From assembly GCF_937876455.1 (NCBI RefSeq), contig NZ_CALFIG010000345.1:1-12521 (forward strand): a stretch of DNA of 12,521 bases. Reading direction: 5' to 3'. How positions within the stretch are numbered: position 1 is the stretch's first letter; the number at the start of each line of letters is the position of its first letter. Under the pieces are notes generated by a model. The model was given only the letters and a program-made list of their open reading frames with translations, searched no databases and was not told where the DNA came from. The DNA is from an uncultured Flavobacterium sp. Its GTDB lineage: Bacteria > Bacteroidota > Bacteroidia > Flavobacteriales > Flavobacteriaceae. The position numbers and the translations under genes were made by a program. Of this stretch, positions 7,261 through 12,521 are shown piece after piece.

Positions 7261-7293
7261 TATAGAGGTTGCAATCAGTCAAATTTTTCCTCT
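7245..7293 (-). ncRNA. SAM-II-type riboswitch aptamer upstream of metK
   Basis: Read on the minus strand. P1 is AGAGG (7293-7289) with CCTCT (7268-7264). Its 20-base loop contains ATTTGAC and ends ATTGCAA directly before the 3' P1 strand. An A-rich link (7263-7255) leads to GCTAAAGCAG (7254-7245). Pseudoknot pairing between loop and tail is visible: GCA (7272-7270) with TGC (7255-7253), TT (7274-7273) with tail A residues, and CTG (7278-7276) with CAG (7247-7245). A five-pair P1, a loop of about 19-20 bases ending TTGCAA, an A-rich linker and a GCTAAA tail are the layout of class II SAM riboswitches (metA motif), known mostly from alphaproteobacteria. It sits just downstream of the predicted metK transcription start. 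Recognised by eye; no covariance model was run. Confidence 0.82.
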
Positions 7294-7303
7294 TAATTCG
7301 TTG

Positions 7304-7311
7304 CAAAGGTA
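7304..7311 (-). promoter_or_regulatory. Promoter -7 box for metK
   Basis: The minus strand reads TACCTTTG followed by CAACG, a very typical Bacteroidota -7 box (TAnnTTTG). Transcription would start near 7297-7299, a few bases before the 5' strand of SAM-II P1, which supports both calls. No TTG is found at the expected -33 distance; a T-rich stretch and two A-tracts lie upstream instead. Confidence 0.65.
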
Positions 7312-7331
7312 TAAAAGCAAAATGAAAAACG

Positions 7332-7355
7332 AATTATTTTTTTAATTATTTTTTT
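7332..7355 (+). repeat. Perfect 12-base tandem duplication with A/T tracts upstream of the metK promoter
   Basis: AATTATTTTTTT occurs twice in direct tandem (7332-7343 and 7344-7355). On the minus strand this gives two runs of seven A spaced 12 bases apart, about 20-45 bases upstream of the metK -7 box, where an A-tract upstream element could act. The rest of 7356-7500 is very AT-rich and I see no gene or clear structure in it. Confidence 0.6.
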
Positions 7356-7508
7356 AAACATACAAAAAATGAAAATGGTTTTCAATGCGAATAAGATATA
7401 TAATAGAAAAAACATATATTAATACTGATAAAATATAGAAAATAAATCTAATTAGTATCAAAATAAATTAATAATGCAGATAAAATTTCATTTTATAAAA
7501 AATCTATT

Positions 7509-7516
7509 TACATTTG
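7509..7516 (+). promoter_or_regulatory. Promoter -7 box for the metH-metF transcript
   Basis: TACATTTG is an exact TAnnTTTG match. A start near 7521-7523 would begin the RNA about 18 bases before the first P1 base of the SAM-I aptamer, giving a leader of about 220 bases. No TTG is seen 17-18 bases upstream, so the -33 element is missing or weak. Confidence 0.55.
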
Positions 7517-7539
7517 TACCGTTCATAAATATAATGATA

Positions 7540-7644
7540 GTTATCACGAAAGCTGGAGGGAATAGACCCGATGAAAGCTTAGCAACCTCCATACTTGGAA
7601 AGGTGCTACATTCTATTTCAAATATTTATTTGGAAAAAGATAAC
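7540..7644 (+). ncRNA. SAM-I (S-box) riboswitch aptamer upstream of metH
   Basis: P1 is GTTATC (7540-7545) with GATAAC (7639-7644), perfect over six pairs. P2a is AAGC (7550-7553) with GCTT (7577-7580), and P2b is GGG (7558-7560) with CCC (7567-7569). The conserved core follows: GGAGGGA, CCCGATGAAA (kink-turn side), then GCAACC (7582-7587). P3 is ACCT..CCA with TGG..AGGT (7585-7604), then GGTGCTA. P4 is TTTCAAAT (7616-7623) with ATTTGGAA (7628-7635), then AAAGATAAC closing P1. These are the diagnostic elements of the SAM-I family, which normally turns off downstream methionine genes when SAM is plentiful. I see no strong terminator between the aptamer and the start codon at 7741, so the switching mechanism is not obvious. 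Confidence 0.96.
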
Positions 7645-7660
7645 CGAAGAAATAATCTCC

Positions 7661-7681
7661 TTTTCTTGATAACATATTAAT
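7661..7681 (+). other. Leader motif shared by metH and metK (metH copy), holding a second GATAAC
   Basis: TTTTCTTGATAACATATTAAT lies downstream of the SAM-I aptamer. Its GATAAC (7668-7673) is an exact copy of the 3' strand of P1 (7639-7644), and it closely matches the metK leader at 7213-7191 on the other strand. Between the two GATAAC copies AAGAAA (7647-7652) can pair with TTTCTT (7662-7667). Confidence 0.5.
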
Positions 7682-7688
7682 AATTTAG

Positions 7689-7731
7689 ACTTTGTGAAAC
7701 TCTGTGAAAACTTTGTGAAACTCTGTGTAAC
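7689..7731 (+). repeat. Phrase repeat just upstream of the metH start
   Basis: Two 21-22 base copies, ACTTTGTGAAACTCTGTGAAA (7689-7709) and a second copy ending GTGTAAC (7710-7731). Each is made of two roughly 10-base halves (ACTTTGTGAA / ACTCTGTGAA). It lies between the riboswitch and the ATG at 7741, with only an A-rich stretch after it. It resembles other short intergenic phrase repeats I recall from flavobacteria. Confidence 0.75.
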
Positions 7732-7740
7732 AAAAAAAAT

Positions 7741-8727
7741 ATGTCAAAAATTCAACAAGCTATAAAAGAAAGAATCTTAGTCTTAGACGGCGCTATGGGA
7801 ACGATGTTGCAACGCAACAATTTCTCGGAAGAAGATTTTCGTGGCGAACGTTTCAAAGATTTTTCACATCCACTAAAAGGAAACAACGATTTACTTTCTA
7901 TCACACAACCCGAAGCGGTAAAACAAGTACACCGTTTGTATTTTCAAGCGGGAGCCGATATTGTAGAAACCAATACGTTTTCTGGAACCACTATCGGTAT
8001 GGCCGATTATCATTTGGAAGATTTAGTGTATGAGTTGAACTATCAATCGGCTAAAATTGCCCGTGAAGTGGCTGATGAATTTACAGACCGTCCGCGATTT
8101 GTAGCCGGTTCGATTGGACCTACCAATAGAACGGCTTCCATGTCACCAGATGTAAACGATCCGGGGTATCGTGCCGTGACTTTTGATGATTTGCGCGTAG
8201 CGTATAAACAGCAAGTAGAAGCCTTGATTGATGGAGGTTGCGATTTGCTGTTAGTGGAAACTATTTTTGATACCTTGAATGCTAAGGCAGCACTTTTTGC
8301 CATTGAAGAAGTCAAAGAGGAACGTAAAATAGACATGCCCGTAATGGTTTCAGGAACAATCACCGATGCTTCAGGAAGAACACTTTCTGGTCAAACGGTT
8401 GAGGCTTTCCTAATTTCGATTTCTCACATTCCGTTATTGAGTGTTGGATTCAATTGTGCGTTAGGAGCCGACCAATTGAAGCCGTATTTAAAACGTTTGT
8501 CTATGAATACGCAATTGAATATTTCAGCACACCCTAATGCTGGTTTGCCCAATGCCTTCGGACATTACGATCAAACTCCAACAGAAATGCAAGCTTTGAT
8601 TCGAGAATATTTACAAGATAATTTAATCAATATCATTGGAGGTTGTTGCGGAACGACACCAGACCACATTAAAGCAATAGCTGATGTAGCGAGAGAGTAT
8701 AAACCGAGAACTGTTGAATTATATTAA
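7741..8727 (+). CDS. metH: Methionine synthase, homocysteine-binding module (split MetH, N-terminal protein)
   Basis: A 328-residue zinc-dependent homocysteine S-methyltransferase domain protein equal to residues of about 1-350 of cobalamin-dependent MetH. It binds and activates homocysteine for methylation by methylcobalamin carried on the next protein. The barrel opens with LDGAMGTMLQ (15-24) and has GADIVETNTFSGT and LLLVETIFDTLNAKAA. The zinc ligands are Cys239 (SVGFNCALGA) and Cys302/Cys303 (IIGGCCGTTP); the 63-64 residue spacing is the same as in E. coli MetH. It ends where the linker to the folate domain would begin. The ATG at 7741 follows the SAM-I leader. The next gene starts 22 bases after its stop, so the two halves are almost certainly made together in equal amounts. 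Confidence 0.95.
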   Translation: MSKIQQAIKERILVLDGAMGTMLQRNNFSEEDFRGERFKDFSHPLKGNNDLLSITQPEAVKQVHRLYFQAGADIVETNTFSGTTIGMADYHLEDLVYELNYQSAKIAREVADEFTDRPRFVAGSIGPTNRTASMSPDVNDPGYRAVTFDDLRVAYKQQVEALIDGGCDLLLVETIFDTLNAKAALFAIEEVKEERKIDMPVMVSGTITDASGRTLSGQTVEAFLISISHIPLLSVGFNCALGADQLKPYLKRLSMNTQLNISAHPNAGLPNAFGHYDQTPTEMQALIREYLQDNLINIIGGCCGTTPDHIKAIADVAREYKPRTVELY

Positions 8728-8749
8728 ATCGGAAAGGTTATCATACGAT

Positions 8750-11425
8750 ATGAATACAAGCGAAATAAAATATTTACAATTATCCGGACTCGAGCCATTA
8801 ATTATTACCCCAGAAACCAACTTTGTGAATGTGGGTGAACGAACTAATGTAACCGGTTCCAGAAAATTCCTTCGATTAATTAAAGAAGAAAAATACGAAG
8901 AAGCCCTAGATATTGCCAGAAATCAAGTAGAAGGTGGTGCGCAAATTATTGACGTCAATATGGATGAAGGAATGTTAGACGGGGTATATGCCATGACTAA
9001 ATTTCTTAATTTAATCGCTGCAGAACCTGATATTTCTCGTGTTCCAGTAATGATTGATAGCTCGAAATGGGAAATCATCGAAGCGGGATTGAAAGTAATT
9101 CAAGGAAAAGGAGTAGTGAATTCGATTTCGTTAAAAGAAGGAGAAGAAAAATTCATTGAATACGCTAAAAAAATCAAGCGTTATGGGGCTGCAGTAATTG
9201 TAATGGCATTTGACGAAAATGGTCAAGCCGATACCTACGAGAGACGTATCGAAATTTGTAAAAGAAGTTACGATGTATTAGTCGATAAAGTAGGTTTTCC
9301 TGCTCAAGACATTATATTCGATCCGAATATTTTTCCAGTTGCTACAGGAATGGAAGAGCATAAATTGAATGCTTTGGACTTTTTCCGAGCGACCAAATGG
9401 ATTAGAGAGAACCTACCGCATGCTCATATTTCAGGAGGAGTAAGTAATGTTTCTTTTTCGTTTAGAGGAAATGACAAAGTACGTGAGGCGATGCACTCGG
9501 CATTTTTATACCATGCCATCAAAAACGGAATGACAATGGGTATCGTTAATCCTGAAATGTTAGAGATTTACGATGAAATTGATCCCGTATTGTTAGAGTA
9601 CGTTGAAGATGTGTTGTTGAATAGAAGAGAAGATGCTACAGAACGTTTATTGGATTTAGCAGAAAGCTTCAAAGGCGATTTTAAAGCCAATGAAAAAGCA
9701 GTTGCTGAGTGGCGAAATGGTTCTATTCAAGAACGATTGACGCATTCCTTAGTTAAAGGGATTGACGAATTTATAGAAATTGATGTAGAAGAAGCAAGAC
9801 AAGCCGCCTCTAAACCTATTGAAGTCATCGAAATCAATTTGATGGCAGGAATGAATGTAGTGGGTGATTTGTTTGGAAGCGGGAAAATGTTTTTGCCTCA
9901 AGTGGTAAAATCGGCACGTGTGATGAAAAAAGCGGTAGCTTATTTGTTACCTTTTATTGAAGCTGAAAAAGACGGAACGTCTCAAAGTGCGGGTAAAATC
10001 TTGATGGCAACAGTAAAAGGCGATGTTCACGATATTGGAAAAAACATTGTTTCGGTGGTTCTAGCTTGTAATAATTACGAAATTATCGATTTAGGTGTGA
10101 TGGTAGCACCGGAGAAAATTATCGCAGCAGCTATTGAACATAAAGTAGATATTATCGGATTGAGTGGTTTGATTACCCCTTCGTTGGACGAAATGGTGTA
10201 TTTGGCCAAAGAATTGGATAAACTAAATGTCCAAATTCCAATTATGATTGGAGGAGCAACTACTTCGCGTGCGCATACTGCCGTAAAAATTGCACCGCAA
10301 TACAAAGCGACTGTGGTACACGTTAACGATGCTTCGAGAGCGGTTACAGTAGCAGGAAATTTATTGAATGCTGACCATAAAGAAAAATACACACAAGATA
10401 TTCGTGCCGAATACGATGCGTTGCGCGAAGGCTATTTAAGTCGTAGTAGAGATAAAAATTTCTTAACGATTGAACAAGCCAGAGCTAATAAATTACAATT
10501 GGATTGGAGTAAGTACACGCCAACAAAACCGAATTTCATTGGGACAAAAACTGTTGATGTTGCCATTGCTGATTTAGTTGATTTTATCGATTGGACGCCG
10601 TTTTTCAATTCTTGGGAATTGTATGGAAAATACCCTGCTATTCTAACCGATGAGGTAGTAGGCGAACAGGCTACGTCTTTATTTGCCGATGCACAAAAAA
10701 TGTTATATCAATTGATTCAAGAAAATTGGTTGTCTGCCAAAGGTATTCTAGGAATTTTTCCTGCCAATACCATCAACGACGATGATATTCAACTAACAAC
10801 TGATAATAAACAACCGACAACTTTTTTAACCCTACGCCAACAATCTCAAAAAACAGCTGGAGCGCCTAATATTGCGTTAGCCGATTTTATTGCGCCAAAA
10901 GAATCAGGAGTACAAGATTATATAGGTTGTTTTTGTGTTACCACTGGTTTTGGAGTAGAAGAAAAAGCCAAAGCATTCGAACAAAATTTAGACGATTATA
11001 ATTCGATTTTGATAAAAGCCTTAGGCGATCGTTTGGCGGAAGCTTTTGCTGAATATTTACACTTACAAGTTCGTAAAGAAATTTGGGGCTATGCTTCGGA
11101 TGAAAATTTATCAAATCAAGATTTGATTGCTGAAAATTATAAAGGGATTCGTCCGGCACCGGGTTATCCTGCTTGTCCTGACCATTTAGAAAAAGCCACA
11201 TTGTGGCATTTATTAGATGTAGAAAACGTAATAGGAGTGAAGCTTACTGAAAGTATGGCCATGTGGCCTGCTTCCTCTGTGTCGGGCTATTATTTTGCTC
11301 ATCCGGAAAGTAAATATTTTGGTTTGGGAAAAATTAAAAAAGACCAAATTGAAGATTACGCCAAAAGAAGAAATATTAGTTTAGAACAAGCCGAAAAATG
11401 GTTGGCTCCGAATAATGCAGAATAA
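8750..11425 (+). CDS. metH: Methionine synthase, folate-, cobalamin-binding and reactivation modules (split MetH, C-terminal protein)
   Basis: An 891-residue protein covering the rest of cobalamin-dependent MetH; with its neighbour the total is 1219 residues, against 1227 in E. coli. Pterin-binding domain: NVGERTNVTGSRKF (27-40), MIDSSKWE (101-108), FDPNIFPVATG and HISGGVSNVSFSFRG. Cap and B12 domain: DVHDIG (425-430), whose His427 is the lower cobalt ligand, then GLSGLITPSLDEM and GGATTSRAHTAVK. Reactivation domain: TPFFNSWELYGKYP, RPAPGYPACP (801-810) for SAM binding, and TESMAMWPASSVSGYYFAHP. It takes methyl from 5-methyl-THF to homocysteine through cobalamin and repairs oxidised cobalamin using SAM. 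I chose ATG 8750 because the residues added by the TTG at 8714 (NYIKSERLSYD) do not look like family sequence; the TTG would overlap the first gene by 14 bases. Confidence 0.95.
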   Translation: MNTSEIKYLQLSGLEPLIITPETNFVNVGERTNVTGSRKFLRLIKEEKYEEALDIARNQVEGGAQIIDVNMDEGMLDGVYAMTKFLNLIAAEPDISRVPVMIDSSKWEIIEAGLKVIQGKGVVNSISLKEGEEKFIEYAKKIKRYGAAVIVMAFDENGQADTYERRIEICKRSYDVLVDKVGFPAQDIIFDPNIFPVATGMEEHKLNALDFFRATKWIRENLPHAHISGGVSNVSFSFRGNDKVREAMHSAFLYHAIKNGMTMGIVNPEMLEIYDEIDPVLLEYVEDVLLNRREDATERLLDLAESFKGDFKANEKAVAEWRNGSIQERLTHSLVKGIDEFIEIDVEEARQAASKPIEVIEINLMAGMNVVGDLFGSGKMFLPQVVKSARVMKKAVAYLLPFIEAEKDGTSQSAGKILMATVKGDVHDIGKNIVSVVLACNNYEIIDLGVMVAPEKIIAAAIEHKVDIIGLSGLITPSLDEMVYLAKELDKLNVQIPIMIGGATTSRAHTAVKIAPQYKATVVHVNDASRAVTVAGNLLNADHKEKYTQDIRAEYDALREGYLSRSRDKNFLTIEQARANKLQLDWSKYTPTKPNFIGTKTVDVAIADLVDFIDWTPFFNSWELYGKYPAILTDEVVGEQATSLFADAQKMLYQLIQENWLSAKGILGIFPANTINDDDIQLTTDNKQPTTFLTLRQQSQKTAGAPNIALADFIAPKESGVQDYIGCFCVTTGFGVEEKAKAFEQNLDDYNSILIKALGDRLAEAFAEYLHLQVRKEIWGYASDENLSNQDLIAENYKGIRPAPGYPACPDHLEKATLWHLLDVENVIGVKLTESMAMWPASSVSGYYFAHPESKYFGLGKIKKDQIEDYAKRRNISLEQAEKWLAPNNAE

Positions 11426-11430
11426 AAATA

Positions 11431-11484
11431 GTTGTTTCAGGTTTAAAGTTCATTAACCTAAAACCAAAACATGAAACTTGCAAC
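11431..11484 (+). repeat. Imperfect inverted phrase repeat between metH and metF
   Basis: GTTGTTTCAGGTTT (11431-11444) is matched in pieces by AAACC (11461-11465), TGAAAC (11472-11477) and CAAC (11481-11484), with small insertions between the pairing blocks. The GTTTCAGGTTTAAAGTT wording resembles phrase repeats I recall from flavobacterial intergenic regions. No T run follows, so it is not an obvious terminator, and the genes on both sides are probably one operon. Confidence 0.55.
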
Positions 11485-11495
11485 AAAACAAAAAA

Positions 11496-12500
11496 ATGAA
11501 AGTAACAGAACACATACAAAACGCTAATGGAAAGCCATTGTTTTCCTTCGAAATTTTACCGCCTTTAAAAGGACAAAATATTCAATCTATTTTTGATAGT
11601 ATCGATCCGTTAATGGAATTTAAACCGCCTTTTATAGACGTTACCTATCATCGGGAGGAGTATGAATTCAAGGAATTAGAAAATGGGTTATTACAAAAGA
11701 AAATTGTAAAAAAGCGTCCAGGGACGGTAGGGATTTGTGCAGGAATTCAAAATAAATACAATGTAGATGCTATTCCGCATATATTATGTGGTGGATTTAC
11801 AAAAGAAGATACGGAAAATTTGTTGATCGATTTAGATTTTCTCGGTATTGATAATGTTGTGGCGCTTAGAGGAGATGCTGTAAAAAGTGAAATTTATTTT
11901 AAACCTGAAAAAGAAGGTCACGCTTTTGCTTCTGAGTTAGTTTCTCAAATTCATAATTTAAATAACGGAATCTATTTAGATGCAGATTTGCAAAATTCTT
12001 CCAAAACCAATTTTTGTATAGGAGTTGCGGGTTATCCTGAAAAACATCTTGAAGCACCAAGTTTAGATAGTGATATTCATTTTTTAAAACAAAAAATTAA
12101 AAATGGTGCCGACTATATCATCACACAAATGTTTTTTGATAATCAAAAATTTTTCGATTTCGTTACAAAATGTAGAGCTGCAGGGATCACCGTTCCTATT
12201 ATACCAGGATTGAAACCAATAGCCACAAAAAAACAATTAAATTTAATTCCACACCGTTTTAGTATTGAATTACCCGATGCCTTAATTATGGAAGTTGTAA
12301 AAGCTAAAGATAATGAGGCTGTGAAACAAATAGGTATTGAGTGGTGTGCACAACAAAGTAAAGAACTTGTTGCGGCAAGTATACCTGTAATACATTATTA
12401 TTCAATGGGAAAAGCGGATAATATTAAAGCAATTGCTAAAGAACCGCCAATTAATGTAATTAAGATAATCACAACGGAATACAATAATGCTTTGGGATAA
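11496..12500 (+). CDS. metF: 5,10-methylenetetrahydrofolate reductase
   Basis: A 334-residue cytosolic flavoenzyme reducing 5,10-methylene-THF to 5-methyl-THF with NAD(P)H, which supplies the methyl group used by the MetH pair just upstream. The FAD barrel shows FSFEILPPLKG (16-26) with the catalytic Glu19, IDVTYH (47-52), VVALRGDA (121-128) with Asp127 of the FAD/folate site, IGVAGYPEKH (175-184), ADYIITQMFFD (205-215) with folate-binding Gln211, PIIPGLKPI (234-242) and IPVIHYYSMG (296-305). It is slightly longer than E. coli MetF (296). The ATG at 11496 fits family N-termini (MKVTEHIQ); the in-frame TTG at 11478 adds only QQNKK-like residues and is unlikely. It lies 70 bases after metH with no promoter box seen, so the SAM-I riboswitch probably controls it as well. 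Confidence 0.97.
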   Translation: MKVTEHIQNANGKPLFSFEILPPLKGQNIQSIFDSIDPLMEFKPPFIDVTYHREEYEFKELENGLLQKKIVKKRPGTVGICAGIQNKYNVDAIPHILCGGFTKEDTENLLIDLDFLGIDNVVALRGDAVKSEIYFKPEKEGHAFASELVSQIHNLNNGIYLDADLQNSSKTNFCIGVAGYPEKHLEAPSLDSDIHFLKQKIKNGADYIITQMFFDNQKFFDFVTKCRAAGITVPIIPGLKPIATKKQLNLIPHRFSIELPDALIMEVVKAKDNEAVKQIGIEWCAQQSKELVAASIPVIHYYSMGKADNIKAIAKEPPINVIKIITTEYNNALG

Positions 12501-12521
12501 TCACTTTTGGGATTTTTCACA

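Noticed and set aside
7474..7680. A 68-codon open frame across the metK-metH gap
   Set aside because: It lies over the predicted metH promoter and the entire SAM-I aptamer, whose helices explain the sequence. The predicted product resembles no family and has no plausible start context.
8731..8737. GGAAAGG upstream of ATG 8750 as a Shine-Dalgarno site
   Set aside because: Spacing is 12 bases and the match to AGGAGG is poor. Bacteroidota rarely use Shine-Dalgarno pairing, so it is not used to decide the start.
8737..8742. GTTATC before the second metH gene, the same six bases as the 5' strand of SAM-I P1
   Set aside because: A six-base match in AT-rich DNA is expected by chance, and no S-box core (GGAGGGA, GCAACC, GGTGC) lies nearby.
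11431..11484. metH/metF gap as a third riboswitch or a terminator
   Set aside because: It has none of the conserved SAM-I or SAM-II core sequences and no U run. The pairing blocks are broken by insertions, and the wording fits a phrase repeat better.
11471..11527. Short ATG frame (MKLATKQKN...) overlapping the metF start in another frame
   Set aside because: Under 20 codons, no start signal, and most of its bases belong to the repeat and the metF coding start. It could be a leader peptide, but nothing supports that.
12501..12521. Possible terminator after metF (TTTTGGGATTTTT)
   Set aside because: Only 21 bases remain in the window and no complementary arm is visible, so nothing can be called.

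Overview
The window is about 12.5 kb of AT-rich chromosome from a member of the Bacteroidota, most likely Flavobacterium or a close flavobacterial relative. The evidence is a PorT-type type IX secretion gene, Bacteroidota promoter boxes (TAnnTTTG) in place of E. coli-like ones, no clear Shine-Dalgarno sites, a methionine synthase split into two genes, and short phrase-like intergenic repeats of a kind I recall from flavobacterial genomes. Species cannot be named from this sequence alone.

Left part (1-5837): the 3' end of porT converges on a TrmH/SpoU RNA methyltransferase gene with no base between the stop codons. Divergent from the methyltransferase is a large Omp85-family gene (TamL/TamA type) with a TTG start. 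It is followed by fbaA (class II fructose-bisphosphate aldolase) behind its own promoter box, and accD (acetyl-CoA carboxylase beta subunit). The accD product lacks all four cysteines of the usual zinc ribbon. A bidirectional terminator closes accD on one side and metK on the other.

Right part (5898-12500): a SAM-cycle cluster. metK (minus strand) makes S-adenosylmethionine. Facing away from it is a plus-strand set: the MetH homocysteine methyltransferase module, the MetH folate/B12/reactivation module, and metF. MetF makes 5-methyl-THF, the two MetH proteins use it to turn homocysteine into methionine, and MetK turns methionine into SAM.

The most interesting part is the 571-bp gene-free stretch between metK and metH (7170-7740). 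It holds two structurally unrelated SAM riboswitches facing away from each other: a SAM-I (S-box) aptamer before metH and a pseudoknotted SAM-II-type aptamer before metK. The metK leader also has downstream sequences complementary to both pseudoknot strands, giving a long alternative hairpin that cannot coexist with the aptamer. The metH leader carries an exact second copy of the 3' strand of helix P1. Both leaders share a near-identical sequence, TTTTCTT(CT)GATAACATA, 3' of the aptamer.

Three gene junctions (fbaA/accD, before metH, metH/metF) carry different phrase-like repeats that run almost into the next start codon. All riboswitch and promoter calls come from reading sequence and base pairing by eye. 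No covariance model, folding program or database was run.
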